A stretch of 64,000 bases of DNA from Dichetophora obliterata (lineage: Eukaryota > Arthropoda > Insecta > Diptera > Sciomyzidae). The notes under the pieces were generated by a model, which searched no databases, had not been told where the DNA came from, and saw only the letters and a list, made by a program, of their open reading frames with translations. A program made the position numbers and the translations under genes. The stretch's first letter is position 1, and every line of letters begins with the position of its first letter. The stretch lies in the NCBI GenBank assembly GCA_963920525.1, contig OY986435.1, positions 276,542,848 to 276,606,847 of the forward strand. The letters run 5' to 3'. Shown one piece after another: positions 11,281 through 21,296 of this stretch.

Positions 11281-12150
11281 TTATTCCTTTTTTTTTATGG
11301 CTAAACTAACAAATGACGTGAACCAAGTAGAAGGACAATACTTATTTTTGATTACTGAAGTACGAAGAGGAACGAAATTTTCAAAAGCACAGCAGACATG
11401 AGAAACAAGAATATTTAATTTATCATCCACATTCTCACAGAACCAACAATCATTCCAACAGATATGAGACAAATTATCATACAACATTGAGTAATCAATA
11501 GAATTGGAGTCACGGTAAGAAATAGTCATTGGGACATTATTACGACAAGCATTACAATTAATAGTACAAAAAAGTAGATCATGGTCAGAGATAAAAGAAA
11601 TTTGGTCAAAAAGTAGAAGCAAGGACTCATCAGAAAGTATTAAAACATCGATAAGACTTGGGGCTGCATTAGGAGCAAAACGAGTCGGAAGAGAGGAGTT
11701 AATTATTGTCATTCCAGCCGCATAGACTTTGTCATAAAAACTATCAGATACATTATCCTTGTTGAGCAAGTTCACATTAAAATCACCACATATGGAATAA
11801 CAGTCAAAGTCAGTCACACGATTACGAAGATCAACGAAAAAAGGTTCAACACTATAACTTCTGTTAGGATTGTAGACGCAAGAGACAAAAATTTTAAAAT
11901 TGGCTTCAAAAATTTCTACATTTATAAATTCAACCTCAGCCTCACAGGACTTGTTAATAAGGTTTGAATTAAGGCATGATTTACAATAAATAGCAACTCC
12001 GCCTCCTCGTCTACCAGCTCTGTCATTTCTAAACAGAGTATAATTAGGGATATTATAGTAAGCGTTGGGAATATCGGAAATAAACCATGTCTCTATATGA
12101 GCCATTCTTTTACAAATCGCACGAATTTTGCAAAGAAATGGATTTGACAA
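11281..12150 (-). pseudogene. LINE apurinic/apyrimidinic-like endonuclease
   Basis: The frame shows HIETWFISDIPNAYY (ETW motif with the metal-binding Glu), YTLFRNDRAGRRGGGVAIY, SICGDFNVNLLNKDN (GDFN motif), a SLIDVLILSDE segment and ISDHDLLFCTI (SDH motif with the catalytic His). These are in the order expected for the LINE endonuclease that nicks target DNA. The N-terminal strand upstream of ETW is absent or decayed, consistent with 5' truncation. It ends with a poly-Lys stop at 11281. Confidence 0.85.
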
Positions 12151-12282
12151 TTTTGAATGGTCTGAAAATTTTTCTTTTCTTTTCTTTATGTAAAATAAGT
12201 TAAGATGAGACTTCTCTCAAAAAAATTTTTTTGCGGAATACCGTTAGGTCAAAAATGTGAAAAGTGGCAAAATTTTGTCAAT

Positions 12283-13294
12283 GACTGTATTAAATAAATC
12301 GCAGTATCTCGGTTTGTGCTATTTCGATTTAGTTTGTTGTGAAACTGTTTGATAGAAAATTGATTATACTTTAATTCAGAAGTAAAATTTATCTTTTTAC
12401 AGTTTTAAATGAATGTATAAAAATTCAATAAACCACCCGTCCCTAGGGGTAAATGACAGTTTTGACAGCACCAATGAACGCCATACATTTATACAAAAGA
12501 CAAAATTGTCAACAAAATTTTTAAAGATTTTATATAAATTTTTGTTAGCAGCCTGCTATACGTGTGTATGGACAAGTTTTCGAGCTAGTGAACACAGTAT
12601 GCAAAAACATATGCATGTACCATGCATTGATTTCAACTTCAATGTTTATAGGTACACATAAAAACTCTTATATGTGCCTACAATGTTCAACAATTTGAGT
12701 TATTAAAAAAAAAAAAACAAAAAAATGTGACGTAAAATTTATATAAGTAACGAAATTCTTAATTGTTGGAGGTTTTTCATAATTATTTGATAACGTTGTT
12801 TTTATATGATGTACATACAAATTCTAAATGTTTGATAGTTTATGTATCATATATTTTACGTCGTAATATTTTTTTTTAAACACTCAAATTGTTGAGCATT
12901 GTAGGTACATACAAGAATTTTGATGTGTACCTATATATATTAAAGTTGAAATCAATGCATGGTACATGCATGTGTTTTTGCATACTGTGCTCGCTAGCTC
13001 GAAAACTTGTCCATACACACATATAGCAGGCTGCAAACAAAAATGTATATAAAATCTTTAAAAATTCGCTTAATTATTTTGACAATTTTGTCTTTTGTTT
13101 AAATGTATGGCGTTCATTGGTGCTGTCAAAACTGTCATTTACTCCTAGAGACGGGGATTCATTGAATTTTTATACAGTCATTTAAAACTGTAAAGAAATA
13201 GATTTTACTTTAGAATTAAAGTATAATCAATTTTTTATACAACAGTTTCAATGCTAGATACAGTGGCATACTATAATAATTTATTTAATACAAG
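12283..13294. mobile_element. 1-kb palindromic foldback element
   Basis: Left arm 12283-12720 and right arm 12850-13294 are inverted copies. Matched pairs include GACAGCACCAATGAACGCC at about 12463 with GGCGTTCATTGGTGCTGTC at about 13110, and CATGCATGTACCATGCATTG at about 12610 with its complement at about 12955. Terminal stretches TGTATTAAATAAAT match as well. No transposase is present, and the 82-residue frame at 12413 is a by-product. Confidence 0.75.
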
Positions 13295-14284
13295 TTAAAA
13301 TAAAAATACAGTTACAATATTTTATCTTTTTTCAACAATATCGTTCAAGCTAAAAATGTTCCCAACGAATTCGTAAATCAAGCATGATTTCGTAGAATCG
13401 AAGTCAAATTAATTTCATAAATTTGTTGGTTATTTTATAGTCGAAACTTACCTTGTTTTAAGATATTAACAAGTATTGTTTAAAGTGAACTTATGAAAGT
13501 ATAATTGTAAGATTAAATTTAAAATAAAGTCAAATTATGTGAAATAAAGTTTTTGTTGCGTAAAAATTTCTATTTTTTCACAATATTTTTTTTTTTACAT
13601 TTTGTTCTGTCTTTTGCAGTTCCATCTCTTGTGGTGAGCTAATTGAATTCCAAGAAGGGGTACGAAAAACATTTCAAAAATTAAAAATAATTTATATATT
13701 TCTTAATCCTAAAGCTAACAAAATTACCTTTTCAACAATATAAAAGATATGGTGGGACTCAATAGGTCCTTAAGATGTGGTTATTTTAACATATTAACAA
13801 AAATTTATATTACAAAATATATTTAAGTTTTTAACAAATAAAACTTTAATGAAATATGTTAAAAACAGCGGAGATATTGGCAATAAAAGTAAAACCTTTG
13901 ATTTTCATATAATTTTTTACTCATTCTTAGCTATCAATGTTTTACGAGAAATTTGTTGTCTTCGCATCATGTCATTGCATTTGCAAGCAAAGCAAAAACA
14001 ACTAATGATCCAATTGAGCTGGACATTTAAATTGATCCAATTCTATGTTTTTAACTGTTGAGGGCGCAGCTGTAAAAGTAGACAACACTTAGCCGTTATT
14101 GACGGCTAGATGACGCTGCGACTGAAGAAACTGGCAGTACAGCGTTATTTGATATTTTAAAATTTTGGTGCATTCACAGAACTAAACCCATTGCCGCAAC
14201 CGAATAATTGCTCTACTAACTTTGTCGATTGTAGGCAATTTTGGAAATGCAATTGCGACAATCGCCAATTTTCCAATTGAGCTA
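13295..14284. other. AT-rich interval with a diverged dispersed repeat
   Basis: No gene is supported. About 13850-13955 resembles about 20716-20825 in the same orientation (shared TTTGATTTTCATAT...TTTTT, TTCTTAG, ATGTTTTA), a diverged repeat of unknown type. A TTAGCCGTTATTGACGGCTA hairpin lies near 14089-14110. Confidence 0.4.
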
Positions 14285-14446
14285 ATTGCGTCATTCCCTT
14301 GCGAGAACGGAACTGCACACAAGTTTTCAGAACTCGGTTATATGAACCTAGCGAGTGTGAAAAACAAACGATGAAAATAAGCATGCTTTGTTGTTTCTAA
14401 TTTTGCAAATTTGCATACTTTTAAGAAGAAATAAATTAGATTTATA
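14285..14446 (+). repeat. Satellite-like unit, copy A (partial)
   Basis: Contains AGCGAGTGTGAAAAACAAAC and GCTTTGTTGTTTCTAATT, shared with copies B (16245-16478) and C (18873-19080). It ends at GATTTATA where the 14447-16244 element begins. Unit length judged from copy B is about 234 bp. Confidence 0.7.
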
Positions 14447-14622
14447 CACGCAGAAAATTTATAACGCTTACCCAAACAAACTCTGCTGGCAATATATTAT
14501 TGTTTGCAACATATTGAGAGCACATGGAACTTTGCAGAAATATCTGCTCTCACTCTTTTTTTGCAGATATGTTTTGTAAATTTATCTCTCTCTCTCTCTT
14601 AATGTGCAATAACGTAATGTTT

Positions 14623-15012
14623 GGGAGTGAGCAATTATTGTTCGCATTAAGCAGTTACGCAAACATTATATGTTTGCACCTAAAAATTAACTATTCAGGT
14701 ACAACCAAACATTGTTTGCTTTATGCAGTTATCCAAATATAAGATTTTTGCACCTAAATAAGGAAATGTTCAGGTACAAACAAACATTGTTTGTATCAAG
14801 CAGCAGCCAGAAAATTACATTTTTGCACATAAAAACAAAATGTTGAGGTACAAACAAACATTGTTTGCATGAAGCAGTTACCCGAACATTGCATGTTTGC
14901 ATCTTAAAAAGGAATTGTTCAGGTACAAACAAACATTGTTTGCATCGTCCAGTTATCGAATATAATATTTTTGTACCTAAATACGGAAATGTTCAGGTAC
15001 AAACAAACATTT
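14623..15012 (+). repeat. 75-bp minisatellite, about five units
   Basis: The anchor GGTACAAACAAACATTGTTTG starts at 14698, 14773, 14847, 14922 and 14996, with spacings of 75, 74, 75 and 74. Each unit has the form AAACATTGTTTGC, AGCAGTTA, TTTTTGCACCTAAA, AATGTTCAGGTAC. Units differ by a few substitutions each. It lies in the left third of the 14447-16244 element. Confidence 0.9.
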
Positions 15013-15099
15013 TATTTATTTAACATTTATTTTTTAGCTGATACTTTATAAAAAGAGTTTTAATTAAGTTCACCCTCGAACATTAATAACGCCTATTAA

Positions 15100-15633
15100 T
15101 AACGCCTTCAATACTTAACGCTGTCCTCTTGTTGTTGTATGCGCTCCATAATTTTCCGCGTGCTGCGCTGCTCTTAATTGATGGGATATAGTACGCAGAC
15201 TCAACTTCGCTTTTAAATAACGCAACTATGCTTTGTGACAATATTTGAAAATCCTCTTTCCGAAGTCTAAAACAAAATTCAACTTTTGATCAGGAAATTA
15301 TTATTAAAATTAACATAACTTACAATCTATTAGGAAAAATTTGGAGACACTCGTCAATTACAGCTTTGGCAATATTGATCCTGTCTTTATTTTGCAAGGG
15401 CTGGTTTTTTTCAAAAATTTTCCAATAACTGCTATATTTTCGATGCAGCTCGTATCAGGATAAAGTGTCTTGTTTTATTTGAACTACTGGAGCTCCTTAA
15501 CGGCAAACTGAAACTAAAAATATTAACAACCAATACATATGTACATACCTGCAGCAATAAAGGCATCATAAGAATATGGCTCAGGATTATCGACAAATAT
15601 TTTGTCTCCACCATAAGCGCCTTGAATAAGCAT
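15100..15633 (-). pseudogene. Exon-like fragments of a transposon-encoded protein
   Basis: Three coding-looking pieces lie on the minus strand. The first starts with ATG at 15633 (MLIQGAYGGDKIFVDNPEPY...AFIAAG) and ends at GCAG|GTATGT (15549). The second, about 15454-15338, reads YELHRKYSSYWKIFEKNQ and AKAVIDECLQIFPNRL and ends at a TTG|TAAGT-like donor. The third follows TTTTGTTTTAG (acceptor near 15270) and reads LRKEDFQILSQSIVALFKSE, then YYIPSIKSSAARGKLWSAYN. The 'PNR..KEDF..L...I...F..E...YYIP......GKL...Y' pattern recalls a domain found in insect transposon-associated proteins. I cannot name it. Joining pieces one and two needs a frame change, so it is probably decayed. Confidence 0.45.
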
Positions 15634-16244
15634 TTTTATTAAGTTATTTAATACGAAATCTTAATGTAAATAATGAAATAATAACAAATTAACAATTTAT
15701 TACAAATTACTTACGTTCGTAATAATTTCAGCTACAGCAAATAATTTTCAGCTTCTTTAACACAATTAACTTTTCACAACATTGCCAAATTTCGATATGA
15801 CGCTGCAACGTTGCCAAGCTTCGGGCTTTCTCGTTTCTCTCATTTGTTGTAAATATTTATCTTTCAGATGCAAACAAATGTTGTTTGGAGTCAGAAATTA
15901 TTACCATACTGCTCTCTTTTCACTCTTTAAATTTTAAACAAAGTATGTTAGGATCCGAACAAGATTTATTTGGAACAATATTTTCCAATATATTTCGTTT
16001 GTATCTGAACAAATTATTGCTAGGACCAAACAATAAATACAGAAAAAGTTTATTGAAACTAAACATTATACATTTTTAATTAACTTTTTCTGCAAAGCCT
16101 CTCTCAGTTTAGGTGTCACAAACATATTTTCTTTCAGTCTGAACAAATTCTTGATAAATTTAAACAAAACTTTGTTTGCAACATCATCCACAAACATATT
16201 TTGTTTACCTCTAAACATATTAAAATCCTAGATTTTTCTCCGTG

Positions 16245-16478
16245 TATAAACTGCACAAGTTATATTTACTAAATATTGAAAAAAATATATTTTTTTTAAT
16301 TTATTTCTTCACTTTGGACTTAACCAACGACTTGCAGCGAGAATACCGACCGAATCATGAACAGGGGCGCGACGAGCAACATAGCGAGTGTAAAAAACAA
16401 ACGACGGAAATAAGGATTGCTTTGTTGTTTCTTATTGCACATTTGCCGTTATTTACGAAGAAATTAATTTATTTAATA
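16245..16478 (+). repeat. Satellite-like unit, copy B (complete)
   Basis: Begins TAAACTGCACAAGTTATATT, includes CGACTTGCAGCGAGAATACC and AGCGAGTGTAAAAAACAAAC, and ends ATTAATTTATTTAATA at the Helitron boundary. It is the only copy with both unit ends. The 95-residue frame starting at 16242 crosses unrelated elements and is not a gene. Confidence 0.75.
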
Positions 16479-16489
16479 CTAGCTGACCC

Positions 16490-16507
16490 GGCAAACGTCG
16501 TTTTGCC
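16490..16507 (-). terminator. Helitron 3' hairpin
   Basis: The minus strand reads GGCAAAACGACGTTTGCC, a stem with one bulge, 7 nt before the terminal CTAG. This is the conserved Helitron 3' signal that ends rolling-circle transfer. Confidence 0.85.
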
Positions 16508-16850
16508 TTGCAATTTGTTTTTTGAGTGAAATTTTTTTTCCGTTCCAAAGTCGTAGTGGACTGATATTTCAAAGAAAAATGATAGGTGCACTAAACTGAC
16601 ATACCATATTTTTGTCCAATTATTGTACTGTCAAAGTAGAAATAATAGATTTTATATTTTTGATGAATAGTGCCCTGGTTAGCTCGGAAGCTATTAGTAA
16701 TGATTTGTATTTCATAGATGAATTAAAAATGAAAATGCGTAAACTGCAGTACAAAAGTTAAATCAACACAATTTTTTCACATTTTATTTGTTAAGAAGTT
16801 GATTCTAAACTTGGTTATTATAAAACCAAAAAAAGGAGTAAACATGTAAT

Positions 16851-18464
16851 TCATTTTAAAGCTTGGTAGTAAACAATATTTTTTGTTTTTCTATTGGGGG
16901 AGAAAATGAATAGTGCTGACGGTGTACCGACTCTCGAGCACGCAACATACAACTGACCGTGAGAAAAACATTGGGTTTCTAGGTTTAACCCACATACTTT
17001 TAACGACTGTCCTTGAGATTTATTAATCGTCATTGCGAATGCAAGGCGAACTGGAAATTGGACACGTTTAAACTTAAATGGTAGATCATTTGGTATCATA
17101 GGTATCATCGGAATAAGCACTTCTTCACCTTTAAACTTTCCTATGATTATCATTGCCTTAATAGCGTTCGGCATCAGCATTTTAACAACCATTCTAGTAC
17201 CATTACATAGTGTTGGCTGATTCAGGTTACGTAACATCATTATTACTGATCCAACCTTAAGTTGCAAGTTATGCGGGGGCATTCCCGGTAAGTCCAATGA
17301 ATTTAGGAACTCTATCGGATAGTTAACAACATCATCAGGATCTGTAATAGAATCAATTGACTTATACGAATGCAGTTCGCCATTAATTAAGCTTTGGATT
17401 TTTAAATTTGTGTCATCAACGTCCTTATTTTTTGGAGCTAAAATGGCTCTTTCGCTTAACCAAACATAATTGTTGTAATTTTCAGCAATATTTGGGAACA
17501 CATTTGCTATTAGTTCTTGTGTAGAGTTTGTAAATTGACAAAAGCCTGTTGGAAATGAAATCTGCCCTGTGCTGGAATCTGTTGGTATTTTTCCATTGCC
17601 AATGTCTAACAATTGTTTTGAAAACACATACCCTGATTCAGCATTTTCAAGAGCAACTCGCATATTTGTTGTTAATTTGATAGTTGCCACTTTTTTCCAT
17701 ATAGATGATGACTTAAGGCAAGCGTTAATTTCATCAGCAGGTGTTGATTTAGGAATGACTGGCAGCGTTTGCCGGAAGTCTCCGGCCAATAGGACCATCA
17801 TCCCTCCAAATATTTGTTCATTATTTCGCAGGTCTCTTAATGTTCTGTCAAGTGCCTCTAATGATCGTTTGTGAGCCATTGTACATTCATTCCAAATAAG
17901 TACGTTGCAGTTTTGAAGTACTTTTGCCATCGCTGATTGCCTCGAAATATTACATGTTGGCTCATCTACCGTTTGCATATTTAAAGGCAGTTTTAGGGCA
18001 GAATGAGCTGTTCTTCCTCCTTCTAATAGGGTAGCAGCAATCCCAGAGGAGGCTACTGCAAGTGCAATTTGGTTTTGTGAGCGAACCGAAGCCAAAAGGA
18101 GAGAAAGTAAAAACGTTTTGCCTGTTCCGCCAGGTGCATCGAGAAAGAAGATTCCTCCAGAACCTACATTAACAGCTGTCATAAGAGTATCGTACGCCTT
18201 TTTCTGCAGATGGTTTAACATTTGTACCTTTGTTTTTACTAATTGTCTTAATGAATTCCGATCATATTGCCGCTCACGTTCAAATTCTTGTATAAATGCT
18301 TGTTGCGGAGGACGATTCGGAGCAGGCATTCCTAATTCTCGCAACATTTTTCCCGACATTCTCACGCATAAGTTTTCAATTGAAATTAACGCAGCAGATA
18401 TAATGGATTTTAAATTCGTAATTTGTATGGGAAGTACCACGTTCATTTGTCCAATTGCGTCCAT
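16851..18464 (-). pseudogene. Helitron PIF1-like helicase, truncated
   Basis: A 537-residue open frame matches the C-terminal PIF1/RecD-like helicase of a Helitron Rep-Hel protein, which unwinds DNA during rolling-circle transposition. Visible motifs: Walker [10 protein letters not shown] (residues about 109-117), motif Ia [12 protein letters not shown], motif II as [10 protein letters not shown] (about 188-196), motif [18 protein letters not shown], a [20 protein letters not shown] segment, and C-terminal [13 protein letters not shown] and [11 protein letters not shown] motifs. In the family motif II is normally IWDEC; the Asp-to-Asn change at the metal-binding position should weaken or abolish ATPase activity. 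The first ~30 residues come from the upstream noncoding repeat, so the start is accidental. Rep is absent. The long intact frame suggests a recent insertion. Confidence 0.9.
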
Positions 18465-18740
18465 ATTTGTAGTTGAACTTAGAAACTATACACTAAACCC
18501 TTCATATTAAATTGTATTCCGATACCAACAACAGTAGGAGAAATAGTGGATTTTGAATTTGTAATTTGTATGGGAGGTTCCACGCCCCTTTGTCCAATCC
18601 CGCCCATATTTGGAGTAAAGCTTGGAACGCATACATTAAACGGATGTACCAAATTTTGTTCAAATACCTATAATAGGAGCAGAAATATCGGATTTTTAAT
18701 CTGCGATTTGTATGGGAGGTACCACGCCCCTTTGTCGAAT
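18405..18740 (-). repeat. Helitron-1 5' noncoding repeat array, three units
   Basis: The plus strand shows AATTTGTATGGGA(A/G)GT(A/T)CCACG followed by a TTTGTCCAAT-like run near 18418-18460, 18557-18600 and 18706-18740, about 140-150 bp apart. The first unit overlaps the start of the helicase frame. The small open frames at 18502-18765 come from this array. Confidence 0.7.
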
Positions 18741-18872
18741 TAAGTTTTTTTTCTATATAAACCATCTACTAAAAATTTCGAATTGAATAAAAAAAAAATC
18801 AGCCTAATCGGTTCAGCCGTTCGCCCGTGATGGCATTTCATAGATGGACCGTTTTATTTTTATATATATAGA

Positions 18873-19080
18873 TAAACTGTACAAGTTATATTAATTAAAT
18901 ATTCGATAAAATATATTTTTTAATTAATTTCTTTACCTTGAAATACTTAAACAACTTGCAGCGAGAAAACTAGAAATCGACCGACTAGACTAGACTCCTC
19001 GACTAGAAATTGACCGAATATTGAACGAATTAGGAACGAGCAACACAGCAAGCGTGAAAAAAGCGACGATTGTGGTTAAG
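18873..19080 (+). repeat. Satellite-like unit, copy C
   Basis: Begins TAAACTGTACAAGTTATATT right after the Helitron and carries ACAACTTGCAGCGAGAA and AACACAGCAAGCGTGAAAAA, matching copies A and B. A short CGACTAGA duplication (18981-19010) is private to this copy. Confidence 0.7.
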
Positions 19081-20089
19081 GTGACCACATGTAAGTTATT
19101 TTATTGACTATTCGTCTGTTGCAATTGACTTTGGTGGCGGTGCAACTGAATATTGAAACATCGTTGTAATTCGGTGGTAACGCAAAAACAATTCTATTGA
19201 CAGAATAAATAATGCGGATGTTTCAACTTCTATATTTTATCCGTAAATCTGTAATTGCACTGGTCAGTTGTTTTGGATAAACTGAGATTGCTTAAATGGA
19301 AAATAACTTGAAATGACAAATTCCATTCAGTTCTTGCAACTAAAGTGTAAATATTGAATTTTAACCGAATTGATATTTAGGCATGAAGTTACAATAATAA
19401 AATAAGCATTTACGTCAACCGAAAGTCGTTTATGCTTACTTAATTACAGTTAAATAAATAGAGTTTTAATTGAAACAATTACTTTATGAATACCCCAGTT
19501 AAAATGTATTTACTGTAACCTAACGCCAACAAATTATTTTTGTGAGTGTAGCAATAGCATATTCGCAAAAAAATTCGCAAAACTTATCTGCCAGCTATAT
19601 AAGAACATCAGATGTTCATCTGTAAGAAGAAAATAGCGCCATTTGTCTGTAAGTACAAATCATAGCAAAAATTTATCTGAAGCGCTTTTTCACAAATGAT
19701 CTGATCTCCCAAGAAAAAACGCAGCTGTTGAGGTTAAATTTGAAGAAACTTGTGGTAGACATCATTCGGCTATTCACCGCAAGGCTTATAGTTTGTACCC
19801 ACAGTACTTTCAAATGCGGCGCCATCTATCTGTGAATTAAGAGCACAGATAAAAACCAATGTAATAATTGTGCTAAACAGAAGCGTATATGTTCGCTATA
19901 TCGCCATATAGCTGAAACCGACTACTTGAATATATTGACTTTTACAGCATTCTTTTGACGGTCATCTTTTCGATGAAATGGTGATATAAATACAACATTT
20001 CAAGTACCATTGATGAAGAACTGAGTGATAACGGTGACACAATAGGGAGAAAAAATAGAGCCATCACAACAAAATATATTTAACAGGAG
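19081..20089. other. Unannotated interval
   Basis: No gene or transposon end is supported. A CATCAGATGTTCATCTG self-complementary stretch lies near 19607-19622, and TATCTGCCAGC / GCGCCATCTATCTGTG near 19580 and 19819 are only loosely similar. Confidence 0.35.
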
Positions 20090-20418
20090 GGGAGGGGGGT
20101 GGGGAGGCAAAAACTAAGTAGGTTTCATAAGGAAGATTTTAAACACACAACTGCATTCTTAGAGATAAATGGGGACGTTCAAATTATATAGAGAATTTTA
20201 AAACAAAACTGTGTTTTATTAATAGTCTGGTATGAAAAAATACATTTTTAGCCATAACTTTTGATTGGAAAGAGATATTGGGGTAATTTTTTCACATAAA
20301 TTATTTTTTAGACCTTACTTTTTTGTACAATTATAAAAACAACAATTTGGAAAAAATAATTTACGTAAAAAATCAAGAGGGTTGCTGTTTTGATGACAAA
20401 AACAGTAAAATAATTTTT

Positions 20419-20492
20419 GCGCTTAGCTGAAAGAATTTTTGCAAATAAATGCTTTGCGCTTAGCTGAAAGAATTTTTGCAAATAAATGCTAT
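20419..20492 (+). repeat. Perfect 37-bp tandem duplication
   Basis: GCGCTTAGCTGAAAGAATTT plus the next 17 bp occurs twice in a row with no differences seen, suggesting a recent slippage or replication event. Confidence 0.85.
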
Positions 20493-21103
20493 GTCATATG
20501 AAAAGTAGCCAAATGTGAAATATTTAATTGATTTAATTTTTAAAATAAAAAGAATATTTGAGTAATTTTTTGAGTAAAAAGTCAATATTTTTGACCTTTT
20601 TACATAATTATAAAACATATATGCACTGACTTAACGGTACAGTTCTTTTTGTATCTCTTTTTGTGTACCTCTTTTTGTGAAGCGTTTTTATTGAACTTTT
20701 GAACAAAAAAAAATATGAATGAAATATATTAATGGACACCGGAGGTATTTGCATCGAAAGACCAAACTTTGATTTTCATATCGTTTTTTTCTCTTTCTTA
20801 GATGTTTTATGAAAACGTCGTTGTACTGAAAATTTCTACAAATTTGAACATATGTGAGTGTTTCTGATGACAAAATAACAAGATATTTTTAATATTAAAT
20901 GCACAAAAAACTTCTATACTAAAAAGTATTATAGTAACAAAATTACCGTTATTTGACAAATTTCGAAGGGGGTGTGGCAAAAACTAAGTATGTATTATTT
21001 TAATCTAGGATGCACTTAATATGTGTACTTAGTTTGAGCGAAATCCGTTGAGCCATTTAGAATTGTATAAATGCCAAACAAACAAACAAACAATCAAACA
21101 GAT

Positions 21104-21139
21104 AATGAGTTTTATTACTTTTTTGTAATAAAACTCATT
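21104..21139. repeat. Perfect 15-bp stem hairpin
   Basis: AATGAGTTTTATTAC and GTAATAAAACTCATT flank a loop of six T. It follows an (AAAC)n-like run. It could be the 3' hairpin of a Helitron-like element, but no CTAG follows directly. Confidence 0.6.
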
Positions 21140-21296
21140 AACAAAGCATTTTTTTAAACGCTTCCTTACTCTTACAAGCATTTTCAAAGAAGCAAATTTT
21201 TTCTTGGTAAGAAAATTGCGACAAATTTTTTCGGTTCAGTTTTTTTTTTTTTAATTAAAAACTTAAATTTAACATGGATTTACCAAAAAAACATTT

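Larger units (their letters stand above)
8173..12180 (-). mobile_element. CR1/Jockey-like LINE, degenerate, split by a DNA element
   Basis: A single non-LTR element on the minus strand, in order: endonuclease (12150-11281), linker and early RT (11280-10786), a 1.1-kb foreign insert (about 9679-10781), central RT (9704-9183) and C-terminal RT (9182-8427). A 3' untranslated region at 8426 to about 8180 contains a tandem duplication of a TTAAAATACT-TATATTATT-like unit. The 5' end is truncated or decayed near 12180, and no ORF1 is visible. Multiple frameshifts and stops make it inactive. Confidence 0.8.
14447..16244. mobile_element. 1.8-kb DNA element with minisatellite and transposon gene remnant
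   Basis: The left end CACGCAGAAAATTTATAACG follows TA (14445-14446). The right end, complement CACGGAGAAAAATCTAGG, precedes TA (16245-16246). Removing the element rejoins satellite copies A and B cleanly, so its limits are firm. Subterminal AACAAA..TTTGTTTG motifs recur in the last 400 bp and in the minisatellite and may be transposase-binding repeats. On the minus strand it holds exon-like fragments (15100-15633). Superfamily is not recognised. The ends resemble those at 10781, 22274 and 41037. Confidence 0.75.
16479..18872 (-). mobile_element. Helitron-1, complete ends, Rep domain missing
   Basis: On the minus strand the 5' end is TCTATATATATAAAAATAAA (from 18872). The 3' end is GGCAAAACGACGTTTGCC (hairpin), then GGGTCAG and terminal CTAG at 16479. 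It sits between A (16478) and T (18873), the AT target typical of Helitrons, with no duplication. It is only 2.4 kb long and carries a helicase but no HUH Rep domain (autonomous Helitrons encode Rep plus helicase, usually well over 1,000 residues). The 5' part has three copies of a noncoding repeat. Confidence 0.9.
20090..21140. mobile_element. Probable nonautonomous Helitron-like debris
   Basis: GGGAGGCAAAAACTAAGTAGG (about 20101) and GTGTGGCAAAAACTAAGTATG (about 20974) recall the noncoding repeats in the Helitrons of this window. The stretch TTGAGCGAAATCCGTTGAGCC (near 21033) is a motif common near Helitron-type ends. A perfect hairpin follows at 21104-21139. No terminal TC or CTAG could be fixed, so the call is tentative. 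Confidence 0.35.

Noticed and set aside
14623..15012. Regular 75-bp repeats considered as a CRISPR-like array
   Set aside because: Repeats are contiguous and diverged with no unique spacers, inside a eukaryotic DNA transposon; it is a minisatellite.
16851..18464. 537-residue helicase considered as a host PIF1 gene
   Set aside because: It lies exactly between Helitron ends, has Helitron-type wording, and its N-terminus derives from the element's noncoding repeat.
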